A DNA stretch of 64,000 nt, from NCBI GenBank assembly GCA_020152595.1, contig JAIGNY010004531.1, positions 664,001 through 728,000 of the forward strand. The letters are read 5' to 3'. The stretch is from Chiridota heheva (taxonomy: Eukaryota > Echinodermata > Holothuroidea > Apodida > Chiridotidae). The position numbers and the translations under genes are program-made. Shown here piece by piece: positions 1-12,800 of the stretch. Within the stretch, counting starts at the first letter, position 1. Each line of letters begins with the position of its first letter. The notes beneath the pieces are model-generated. The model was not told the DNA's origin. It saw only the letters and a list, made by a program, of their open reading frames with translations, and searched no databases.

Positions 1-48
1 AACCCATGCTGATTTTATTCTAACATTTATATTATTGCTAGATTTTGA

Positions 49-322
<274 letters not shown>

Positions 323-500
323 ATTATTTTACTGTGGGTTTCCTAGCTTCTAACAGTGATAAAAGTTTGTTTAAATCATTATTATTGTAGATGCATGAGA
401 TAGTTGTTAAAAAGTACTGGGCCATTTCACAGTCCATCACATAAGTCACAGACTTGAAGAATGACCCTGGATGATACCTGTAAGACCTTGGGGGTCTGGC

Positions 501-548
501 AGGGCCATTCCACGGTCTGTCACTTAAGTCACAGACTGGAATGGCCCT
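501..548. repeat. 48 bp imperfect palindrome
   Basis: AGGGCCATTCCA at the left end is the exact reverse complement of TGGAATGGCCCT at the right end, and the centre is ACTTAAGT. A more diverged copy of the left half and centre lies just upstream at about 420-455. This looks like a small fold-back repeat; no protein or RNA function can be assigned. Confidence 0.7.
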
Positions 549-748
549 ACTTGAGAGTAATGTTATTGTAGGTTCTCTATAATACCCACTTATTTATTAG
601 ATGAAATTTGTGCGGGTAATTGTACCATTAGTGATCATAATTACAGTAGATGGTAAGTTGTCAGATTTTAATTGTGTTAACGTTCATCCTGTAGAACCTC
701 CTTCACTTGATATTCTTTGTGATATTTCTTGGGACGCCGACGACGAGT

Positions 749-1003
749 GAACACACAATTAAAATGACGGGGTCGTCGCCTGTGTATTCGTTATGATAGT
801 AACAATGCTATCACAAAACGCTTAATACGACCCGGACGAGAAGACAGGTACGACGTACGGACAGACATAACATTGACAACCAAGTCAATGTCCACGGCAT
901 TTGATAACCAGTTGTGGTGCACTGGTGAGTCTACCCAACCCAGGCTTGAACCCAGGGCCTCGTGGTCTGTAGACATGTATGATAACCTCTACACCACAGT
1001 AGG
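749..1003 (-). mobile_element. tRNA-derived SINE (family A)
   Basis: Read on the minus strand, a head at about 997-980 resembles an RNA polymerase III A box (GTGGTGTAGAGGTTA) and 952-943 reads GGTTCAAGCC, close to the B-box consensus. The roughly 45 bp spacing is normal for a tRNA promoter. The body is repeated with strong similarity at 62840-63071 and inverted at 63081-63223, which marks it as a dispersed element. A 61-residue frame on this strand is a by-product of the repeat, because the same frame recurs in the second copy. Confidence 0.75.
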
Positions 1004-1074
1004 TAGACTTTCTTCCCCCTCTCGTTTTATTTATGAGCGGCTGGTCTAGCGAATTGCAGGCCTAGCTCAGGCCT

Positions 1075-2032
<958 letters not shown>

Positions 2033-2261
2033 ATATAGAGTTATATCATGCAGAAGTTTCATGCACAGGGTTATGCTTCCAAACATGCAATACGTTGATT
2101 CATGATATCTTCACAACTTATGTCTAAAAGTTAAAAACCTTGTGGCAAACCTCATTATCCTTTGTCTTTTTATTAGGAAATTCACAACACCTTCAGCCAT
2201 TTATTTATTTTCCATTTTATCAGACTTCATAACAGAATGTGTTTTGTAAGTCATAGTGATT

Positions 2262-2640
2262 GAACTTATTATTACCTCTGCCAACAAAGTTGGAATGGAG
2301 GTTATGTTTTCACCCCTGTTTGTTTGTCATCAAGATATGTCAAGAACTGATCAAAATTGGTGTATGGTTTTGTTACTGCCTAAGAATAAAGTGCGAACAA
2401 TTTGGGATATATTGGAAAAGGGGAAGGATGCAAATGGAGGGGTGAGGACATCTTAAGGTGAGTTTGTCGCTTGTCAGTCATCAAGATATCTTAACAACTG
2501 ATGATTGGATTTATATTAAATTTGGTGTGTTGTTTTGTTCCTGCTTAAGAAATAAGTGATTAAAATTTTGAAATATTGGAATAGGAGAAGGGCAAAAATG
2601 GAGGGGTGGGGATGTTTTAGGGCAAGATTTATTAACACTT
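2262..2640 (+). repeat. Two diverged tandem copies of a dispersed repeat
   Basis: About 2275-2455 and 2470-2635 are diverged copies of one unit. Both carry ATCAAGATAT, a C-AA-ACTGAT block, TTTTGTT(A/C)CTGC-TAAGA and (G/A)AAATGGAGGGGTG in the same order. The first copy opens with CCTCTGCCAACAAAGTTGG, a type of sequence that recurs in many marine invertebrate genomes. Noncoding. From 2641 to 4227 I see only AT-rich DNA. Confidence 0.6.
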
Positions 2641-4227
2641 AGTTGAATTTTTCCAATGGAATGTGCTGAACAATGAACTCATTCCATGAAAGAACAGCCA
2701 TACAATGAATTTTTTGGACTCAAGAAAATCAAGTGAAGTGGTTTCTGGTATCAATGAAATCAAAACAATTGGTTTCTACCATGAATGAAAATGATGGAAT
2801 GTGAATCTACCCTGTATAAAGCTTAATGAATGCTTAGCCTGAATTAAAATGAAAACAATGATCACAAGTGATGATCCTTAAGTGCTTAGAATGTAAATGG
2901 CAATAAGGATCAACAGTGAGAAAGAGATTGTTTGGGGTTATAACTTGGTGGGTGAGGTTTTCTGAGGTAGATTGTATTACGGTGAGGAATGAACAGGGGC
3001 GGAGGTTAGCGCTCTGCAGAATGCTATAATTCTACTTTATCTGTGTGTTACACTCAGATCATATTTTCCTAAAAGCATGCATGGCTTTTTGGCATACCAA
3101 CAAGAACTCTGCGAGTAGCCTTGTGTCATAATTGATACGTCAAAGGATTTACACATTAATTTCCTTTCTGAATGTTATGCATTAGTCTGTGCTGTGCATT
3201 GTATTGCCTCTTCTCGTCATTCTCACACTCCCTAAACTTACTATGATACCAAAGAAAGTTACTGAACTCTGCCAGGCTACTTGCTTACACCTCTTCAATT
3301 GTTATGTTACTGTTATGATATCTTGCTTAGATCCTTGCTCATGCAGTTACATGTACATCGGTGTGAATCTTCAGAAGTACCAATATTTGATATAAAGTAA
3401 ACAGTAATCATAAACATGTTGTGTTTATGTTGATGGCCTAGTTAATCACACTAACCAACCTTCATCTTTTCCCTCCATCCCCTCCTCCAGTTTTAGATTA
3501 TAGAGTACTGTAGGATGAACACTGCCAGGCAGGGAGAAATAGGGTTAATACTATAGGAGCAGGTCACATAAATCTGGTACATCACGTTCCGCAAAAGAAA
3601 CCATTTTTGTATGAGAATGGGAAAATATTAAGAACTTCATTTTCAAGATAGTGGGGTGGAAACAGGGTTATTATCTACTTTTAAATGAGTTGTGATAAAA
3701 TGGCCGCTATTATCCATATTTGATGGCAGACAAGCTTCAACATGACAGCAATGTCCCTTTTTTATTTCATCTCCTGTTAGTGAAATAGATGACATTTGTA
3801 TCTCTCCCAACATTAGTAGAATGTAAATTGAAAACAGATCATTTTGTGCAAGACCTGTGAGGTAGAAGATAAGGGTCATATGTGTTGTATTGATTATAAA
3901 TTGGTGAAATGGAAGTAATCATAATTTTGTTAAAATTGTTATTGTACAATGTAGCAGGTACAAAGGTTTGGCTTAGTTTGAATGGAATGGTCATTGTTCT
4001 TAGCATTGGAAAAAGTTCTTTTAGGGCCTTAATGATTGCTGTGTTGTTTCTAACTCTTATTTCTTAGAAATTTGTTACTTTATTTCTTTACATGAATGCC
4101 CCCTCCCCTCCCCCAGAACAATGATTGTTCACAAATCTAAACTAACTACAGTTAACATTCCAGATTAAGAATTGCATTTCAGAGCATAGACAAGTGTAGC
4201 ATCAAAAATAATGGTTGTCAATAATAT

Positions 4228-4486
4228 AGATTGTCTCCTTTCTTCATCATGCTTCCCTCTACAACCATATTTAATTCTCCTCTTTCAACCCCACTCTCTA
4301 CTTTGTTTTTGTTTCACCCATGCACCTCCTCTCTCGATCACAGCTTTCTGACTTTTGTTCTTGAATTTCTCTCATTCTCCCCCTGTTTCCTTTCCTTCCT
4401 ACCTCTAGAATGATCTGACCTCTCAGGCACAAATTGACCCTCGTTGTTGTGGTGCCGTTAAGCCCTCATCAAACAAACATGATATA
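4228..4486 (+). mobile_element. 5'-truncated I-like LINE, 3' end only
   Basis: The pyrimidine-rich tract, the CTCTACAACCATATTTAATTC block and the tail GTGGTGCCGTTAAGCCCTCA followed by TCAAACAAAC match the 3' ends of the longer copies at 12590-14012 (+) and 45243-45610 (-). Only the 3' part was inserted, as is usual for target-primed reverse transcription. No coding capacity. Confidence 0.7.
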
Positions 4487-5090
4487 GATTAAATTTGTTG
4501 TGTGGATTTTTTTGGTTCTTTTGACTAACTTCATGTTCCATCTTCTTGACTCCTCCAGTGTCAGACCATGACTTGTCTTTCTCCTTTAAAATTTGTTTCA
4601 GCAAATCATAGCCACAAACTTAATGTAGCAAATAATGAGACCACTTATCTTAATTAAACTAAGCAATCAACCATGCAATAAGGACTTCATCTATTGCTAA
4701 TTTGATACTCAACACCAACTTCCACAACAACCCAGGACCAATTGGAGAACTAGTACAATGGAGCCATTGATAAGGAAATTTGATCATAATTGCTTATGGT
4801 TTCTAGAATAAAAAAATAAAGAGGAAAAGTTTAACCTGACCCGCTTATATATCAGGTTGGGTCTGAATGTTTGGAATTTAAGGAGCATAACAACTAATGT
4901 ATTTTTGGCAAGCTTGCTTGTTCCACCTTACATAAAGTGTCATGGTGTTTTACTTCATTCATTTTATCCACCATTCTCTTTTCCTTTGTTCATTTAAAGG
5001 ATCAACTTTTTATTGATGATATTAATAATACAGATATCTACCCATGTACCTACCTAAAATTACTTTGAAAATTATGATAACTTAATTTTG

Positions 5091-5669
5091 AAGGAATATT
5101 CCAATGTTTTTTTTGTAAATTTTCATAAGAAAAAGAAAAAAAAATGGAAACATTTTAGTACAAAAATCATATTGATATGTTATTCTTTCCAGGAGATATT
5201 CAAATTTTAAGGTTACAAAAATGCCAATAAACAAATAGGAAAAGGCTCAGTATGACATCACAGCAACACATTCTCCCACAAAGTTGATGAATTTCATTAA
5301 AATCTATCATCCTTTTTTATTAGTAAAACCTGCTAAAAAAATAAATTGATGAAAGTTAGGTATTTAAATACATTGCCAAATATACCCTACTTTAATAACT
5401 TTTGGAAAATTGTTTCTAATTCACACAGAGACAACTAATTAACATTCAAAGAAATGTATAAACATTTGAAATGGTATTGCCTCTATGACATCATCAAACA
5501 TGAATTCATCATACTGTACAAAAACTTTAAAATGCAATTGGAAAGTCTTTAAAAATATATATCTCCTGAACGGAATATGATATTAACCTGATTTTTGTAC
5601 CAAATTAGCTCTAAAAGTATGTTCTTTCAAATAGGATTTTACAAAAAAACATGGGAATATTCCTTTAAG
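5091..5669. mobile_element. Fold-back (MITE-like) element, AAGGAATATTCC termini
   Basis: The left end reads AAGGAATATTCCAATG and the right end CATGGGAATATTCCTT, an inverted repeat. The interior has CTCCTGAACGGAATATGA and two short 'ATGACATCA' type blocks, as in the related copy at 15829-16338. No transposase is visible, so it would be non-autonomous. Confidence 0.65.
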
Positions 5670-6016
5670 GCTTTGCCTTATCTCACTTTGATTTTATTAC
5701 CAGATGTTGTAGTTCTCCTGGTTTTTATGTTTCCATTCAATTTCATTTCATATTATTTTGTTAGTTTTTAATTATTTGACTTTCCATTAAGATATTTTCC
5801 TGTTTTTTTTGTTTGTTTGAAGTTTTGATTCGTGGAAAGACTTTTACCTTTTTCTCAGGCTAGTTAGCATTTTCGTGTATTCCCCATTGAGGTATAGTTC
5901 AGTTGCATTTTACACAACAATACAGTAAATTGAAGGGTTTGAGGTGAATTTGAAGAGATTCTTGGACCATTATTTCTCCCAAATTTGAAATGTTGATATG
6001 TTGTGAATTCAAGTAA

Positions 6017-6095
6017 TTGATTGGCTTTTTGGGATTGATTGGCTTTTTGGGATTGATTGGCTTTTTGGGATTGATTGGCTTTTTGGGATTGATTG
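6017..6095. repeat. 18 bp minisatellite, 4.4 copies
   Basis: TTGATTGGCTTTTTGGGA is repeated four times with no mismatch, followed by a partial unit. Because 18 is a multiple of three, the minus strand reads as repeated Asn-Gln-Ser-Gln-Lys-Ala inside an apparent 110-residue frame. That frame has no other supporting feature and is not called as a gene. Confidence 0.95.
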
Positions 6096-6658
6096 TGATT
6101 GTGTGAAAATATTAAAAGCATTGTTCTGTTTCTGATGCATGCTTTCAAAGAATGCTCTTGATTTTCCAAATCTTCCAGAGTTAAATCAGAGCACACATTT
6201 AATCAAAGAAGAGTTGTATTCTGCCAGCTGTATCCAATACAGTATATTCAAAGCTTGTTACCATGCTTTCATCATTTACTGGTTGATGTATTGCAGTTTA
6301 AACCTATAAGGAAGGAAACCTATTTTTGCTTTTGGCCTGACCAATCGAAAGTCCCATACACAATTAATTTCTTAGGGTACAATTTTATATATGTGACTTG
6401 TTCATTTTATCTTATCAGCTGACAAATTCAGTCTTGTTTGTGTTTCCATTCTGATATCATAATTTTCAATGTATTCTTATTATTAGTTTGGCCTGAGATT
6501 CCCAAATGTACTTGATTTCTATTGCATATGCTACTTACATATATGCTTCTAACTACCTGAAAAGATTATCTTTCTTTGATTCACTTCAAAGATTTTATAT
6601 TGTTGTGTTCCATTTTGAGCTGGGATCATTTTGTTTTCTTTTTTTGTTTTAAACAAAG

Positions 6659-6874
6659 GAATTGATGGTTGGAGAGGAAGCCAGTCAGCTGAGGTCGATG
6701 CTAGAGGTCAATTATCCTATGGAAAATGGAATAGTGCGGAATTGGGAAGACATGATGCACATATGGGATTACACCTTTGGTGAAGGGAGACTCAACATCA
6801 ACCCAAAAGAGAGTAAGATACTCCTGACAGAACCACCCATGAACCCTAGAAAAAACAGAGAGAAGATGGTGGAG
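6659..6874 (+). CDS. ACTR2: ARP2 exon, residues 54-125
   Basis: Acceptor AAACAAAG at 6651-6658, donor GTAATT at 6875. Phase 0 at both ends, 72 codons. It contains the actin-fold block around [16 protein letters not shown] and [18 protein letters not shown], which align directly with vertebrate ARP2. The ~110 bases of open frame beyond the donor are intronic read-through. Confidence 0.96.
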
Positions 6875-9800
6875 GTAATTGTTTGTTTTGTTTGCTACAG
6901 AGGCAAAGAAAGGAAGGGGGTGGGAGGGGGGAACAGTCACCTAAGAGAATTTTACCTTACCAGGTGTATACTTTCTTCCCAGTTAAGAGGTAAAATTGGA
7001 AAATTATTAAGATAAAATTAGAAGAAAATTGGTAAAGATTATTGGAAATTTCCTGAAATGATTGTCTCAACAATTGAAGAAAAGTTTCTGAAAATGAAGA
7101 AAAAGAAAGAATTATAAGGCTGGAGGTAGGGTACAATGGAAGAAATATAAGGCTGAAGGAGGTTGAGATAGATGGAAGATGAAAGAAATGTCAGAGGAGG
7201 ATGGGAGGGAGGTTGATTGGACTGTTGGGGAAGGTCAGATGAGCTACTGGGAGGTTAGATAAAAATTCAATCCAGTTGAAGGATGTACCTCTCTGGCATG
7301 TTTTGACCATCGCTGTGGGGGTGCTGTTAACTGTCCCGAACCATATGTTGGACCACAACTATTGGAATATAAATATAATATTTAGAGTTGCAACATATTT
7401 CTAGGATTTTTATTAATGTCTGCAAATTGCTGTATTAGGACACTGTTTATTGTATTTTTCAATGTGAGGAAAAATCAGAACATAAATTATGTTGGCAGTT
7501 ATTTTTGAAATGGGTAGATACTTACATTTGTGTATACTTTGAAATGCTAACATCAAATACTCATGTTATTCACAGTTTTTTTACAATGCGTAGCAATAGT
7601 TTTGGATGATGTTGTCTATTTTTGTTCTGAACACAGGTCATGTTTGAGAAGTATGGTTTTGATGGTCTTTATATTGCAATCCAGGCCGTGCTCACACTCT
7701 ATGCTCAGGGTAAGAATATCTCTTTGCATTTTTGGTCATACTGGCATGTGTATGTATGTGTGTCTGTGACAGAAGCTTGTAAACACGATATCTCAAGAAC
7801 TGTGCTGTGGATTTATGTCATACTTGGTATATAGATGAGTTGTGGTCTGTACATGTAGATGATTCCCTATTGTTTTTGGTGCTGATGTCATGAATATTAA
7901 TTAGTAGGCAGGGCTAAATGTACAATTTTATTAACAAGCTGCTTGTAAACACGATATCTCAAGATCCTTGAGGTCGATTTATGTTGAACTTAGTATATAG
8001 ACGTTTTGTGGTCTGCAGATGATCCCTATTGTTTTTGGCGCTGATGTTGTGAATATTAATTAGTAGGCGGGGCTAAATATAAAATTATGTTATCAAGCTT
8101 GTAAACAAGATATCTTAAGATTTTAGAGATTGATTTATGCCTTACTTGGTATATGGATGTGGTCTGATGTTCTGTAGATGATCCCTATTGTTTTTGGTGC
8201 AGATGGCATAAATATTAATGAGAAGGCAGGAATAACTGTAATGCTTAAACAAGAAACAAAATATACAAAAACTACACATTCCAGTGTGAAAAATGATTAA
8301 ACATGTAGGAACACAATACTTAAGGAAACATGTATGTGTGATAAAAAAACGATATAGTGGAGTTACATGATATTGGGCCCACTGATAGTCCATGGCAAGT
8401 AAGTGTTCCGTAGTGGTTTTGGTGGTGATATCTTCCATATTATTGAATAAGTGGGGTTTAATGTAAAATACTTAAAATGCTTATATTCTAACAATCGCAT
8501 GTCTGTCTTGTTTCGTATATGGTATGAGTATGTTTGTAGCTAGTGTGTATATGTTTATGATAAAAGAATGTTAAATTTCATTAATATGAATAGTGGGCAG
8601 GACTTAATTGGTTTGCTGAAAAGAGCTTGTAAACATGATATCTTAAGAAAGTTACATTGGATACATGTCATTTGTGGTACACTGATAGACGGTGGTTTGT
8701 GGATGTGCCCTATTATTTTTGGTGGTGATGTCCATTCAATTAGAAGGCGGGATTTAATGTAAAAATCTTTAAATGCTCATATTTGAACAATTGCATATGT
8801 GTTTTGTTGTATTATTATGTTGTAGCTAGTGTGTACGTGTGTGTGACATAAAAAGTTCAATTTCGTTAATATACATAATGGTAGAGCTGTGACCGTTTAG
8901 CGTGTACATGCTACATGCTCGCAAATCTTGTAAATGTTTACTAAATACTTCATTGCGAGTAATAGTTTTTCATACATCATAGTGTCTTGCCGTTGAAAAT
9001 CAATATTTATGATTCATATCACACACACATTCAGCTGACAAAATTCCAATCAATGACTTTTTACAAACTGTAACCCGATTAGCATAATCCTGCGAATCAC
9101 AAATCCGCAGTAATCACCAATGAATGGGAATATTATGCACTTTGATTTCGCCGAAATCTGAGTAATCTAACTTGTAAAATGCACCGCAAATGTGCAGCAG
9201 TAAACAGTGAAACTAACAATAGGCCTAATGTTAGGCCATAAGGCTTTTAAATCCCACGCAATCAAGGCCCGTTTTACAAGACGTTAAATCAATAAAAACA
9301 CACTTGAAAATACTTGAATAGTGACAATTAGTACATTTACATGTAAATATTACCTGATGAGTCTAATAAATTTTGCAAGAAAGAAAAAATATTGCATAAT
9401 AAACAAACAAAAAAGATTTTGACAGAGCTGAAATTCTGCATGCGTCGCAAAGATGGCGGCCATTTTTTCGAGAGGATTGATATTTCAGAGTTTCCTGGTG
9501 GTGGTGGCGTAGTTTTGAAATGTTTTATGGCGAGGTATATCATAGGCCTAGTATGCAAGATTTTCACAGAAGAACTTGAAAAACGTAGCGAATAGGACAA
9601 AAAAGTTACGCGATGTTGAGCTTAAATGACATTGAAAGGAAGTTATCTGTTCTGTCTAAACTGAATTTCCATGCATATTTTTCATAAAAATGATGATTTA
9701 TACTGTAGAAGTAAACTTTTTACGATTTGGAAAGCAAAACTCAGCGTCTATTTGGGCAATGGAGTCAGTACTTTTGCCATACTGGTTGCACGATTTTTTT

Positions 9801-12800
9801 TACTTTGCCTCATACTTTTGGAGCAATTTTGGTGTATTTTCGAAAATCACAGTACATAAACACGCCGCTTTTTTGGCGTGTACACGTTTACTAAAATCCC
9901 TGACGGTCACAGCTCAATAATGGGCGGGCTTAATGTATTTTTGCTGAAAAGATTTTGTAAACCTGCTATCTTAACTCTTACACTACCACGCGGCGATAGT
10001 ATCGCCATTTTCAAACCACCTTTATCTAAAAATAAAATTGGGACTTTACCACAGTCCTATAGGAGTAATCTTGGTATCATTTTAAAGTACTCAGATATTT
10101 CTTTCACAAAATGAAACTTTTTATAGGGGTCATAGTACAGAATTTTGTGAAAAAGTACATCGAAAAAGGGTAAAATTCAAAAGATTGTTAAAAAAATTAA
10201 AACAAATGTTTTTTTTTTTCTTTCAAATCTTACAATAACTTTAAAGATCCCATTTTTGCTTCAAAATCAAACATGCAAGTCCTAAAACATGATAGTGTTG
10301 GTTTCTGGTCTAATTTTTAAAATCCCTACCTGCAATCTTTTGTTCTAGACAATTTTCTTCAAAATTTGATGAATTTCTGCCATTTTTGACCAGTTTTTTT
10401 GTTTTTAAATCGTGTACCCAAACCTTACATCATTGCTTACAACCTTACTTGCTTCGTTGAACCACCAATCGAAAGCACTCCAGGTTCGAGTTTTCACCGT
10501 GACCTCTGCAAAATTATTTTTCTGCTGCAGCTTTCAGAGATCTTTTGACTTTATTATTTTTGATGTTTTTTCATCTTTCTTTTCTTTCTAAAAATTATAG
10601 ATTAGTTTTATTAGAAAGGAAATTTCTTAAAGAATTTAGATATGTAAAACAAATCTCTGTTTTCATTATAGACAAGAAGTTATACTAATGCAAAGATTGA
10701 CCATTTGTTGACCAAATTTAGCCAAAAATTGCTTAATTTGCATGTTTTTGTCCAATATTTCCTAAATTGGCTTTCATTACTTAAAAGATGAATAAATATC
10801 TTAGCTTCTATTCCAACCAAACTTCTTGTAACGAAAGAAAATGAAAGGAAAGTTGTCAAAAATGCATATAAAAAAAAAAAAAATTGGGCTCGCTTTTTTT
10901 AAAGCCCTGGTAGACTAAAGGTTAACAGATAGAGTGGATTTAAGCCATATGTTGTACACTGGCCATAATTGATTCCAGTTTCAGTGGGAAGCTTAGAAAA
11001 TGCATTGTAGTGTTGCATAAGTTTGGTGTCAACCAGACAATTGAATACTTACAACTATTATAAGCTGAATAGTTCAAAAAGGAATTTGGGGTGTCTGCTT
11101 GAGGATGATACTTCCTTCTGATATGTCTGATGAGAACATCCTCTAAGAAGTTCTGAAAGCAGCTCCTTTTAATCTGTGATGTAAAATCAAAACTTCCAAG
11201 ATATCAAACATGAGAGGGAAGGATTAACTAAGTGAGGCAACAGTTTATAATAAAGTTACTTTTTTTTAATCTTTTTGAAATCTTTTAGAGCTTTTAAGTG
11301 CTTTTAGCAATGCTGTAAATTGCTCAATTTGATGCACCTTCAATGATATTTAAGTAAGGGGATACTTTGCTTGACTTATTATCAAATTATTTTGGTAAGT
11401 TTCCCTTTTCAACATGATAAATATTTCTTTCGCATCATTAACTAAACTAAGAGTATTTTAAAATAATCTCTTTGATTAATAAAGATGAATAATTTTTCTA
11501 TTTTCCACATTTTTGCAATATTTATCTTCGTAATAAAACAAAAATTGTTCAGATGTTAACGATGATACTATTCCCTATTCAGGTCTCTTGACGGGTGTAG
11601 TTATTGATTCCGGAGACGGAGTTACTCACATCTGTCCTGTATATGAAGGCTTTTCTCTTCCACATCTCACACGCCGCTTGGACATTGCAGGCAGGGACAT
11701 CACTAAGTATCTCATCAAGGTGAGCAGTTGACCCTTGACCCTGACCTCCAAAACTGGTCATATCTACAACTGGTTCATATATTTCTTTCATTCTACGAAG
11801 GTCTGCGTGATTGGTGAAAGCTTTTTATACATGAATTAAAAAATCAGCAATGAGTAAAATATACATATGTATTGAAGATTTCAAATGTTATTTCAATACA
11901 GAGTGAGGAACCCTGTAGTTATGACAAGGAAAGTAGTAATTGCTTGTCATCACAAAACATTTGACAAAAGAAACATTACACTGCGTTCATTCCTTTGTTC
12001 TAAAAAGTGAGCTTTGTCCATCGTGCACTTGTCAGTTTTGTTTGAGAGTCACTCAAAGCAACAGTGCATTGAAAACAGTGGTTGTCAGCGAGACGAGATG
12101 TTGATGAACTTTTTATATATTTTTCTTTTCTCTGTGTCCAGCTTTTGTTGCTTCGTGGGTACGCTTTCAATCATTCTGCAGACTTTGAAACAGTACGGAT
12201 GATGAAAGAGAAGTTATCATATGTTGGGTAAGGTTTAAATGTTATAACTTGCAGATGGAATCTTGAGTTTTGTCTCTCTATATGCACGGCATTCTACTAA
12301 ATTTTTTATGAGATTTTTTGGCTTTTAAACCATTGTATATATCAGGAAAGTCATCAATAGAATCTAATACTAAGGTAATTATGATTCACCACCAATAGAA
12401 AGGGGGAAGAAAATAATTTAACTAGTAATAAGTTAATTAAGTTTCTTTAAATTAATGAACAATTGTAAAGAAAGTGATTGCCCAAGTCCACTTCCGCAGC
12501 AGACTTTCCACACCAGTCATTTCTACACAAATGAGATTGAAAACTTCATTATCTTTTCAAGGGAATATGATAATGATGTACTTTCTTCATAATGTGTTTT
12601 AAGCATATTCCCTCCCTTCAGCTTATGCATCAAACCCGACCTTCATCATCTGGACATCAACCCCGCCACTCTTGGCACCTTCCCTGTCCCACTTTTCCTC
12701 CCAGGGCCACCCCGCCCCCTTCCATCCACCAGGACCTCTCCACTCATCACAAAGCTCAAACCCACCCCAATCTCTTCATCAACCTCCACAAACAAACTAA

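Noticed and set aside
791..976. 61-codon minus-strand frame and its counterparts at 62883-63262
   Set aside because: All copies are read from the SINE, so repeated occurrence reflects the repeat, not a gene family.
749..1003. A functional tRNA gene
   Set aside because: A and B boxes are present but the cloverleaf stems are not complete and the sequence is repeated with a long non-tRNA body, so it is a SINE.
5864..6196. 110-codon minus-strand frame with Asn-Gln-Ser-Gln-Lys-Ala repeats
   Set aside because: Created by an 18 bp minisatellite; no homologue, no splice or start context.
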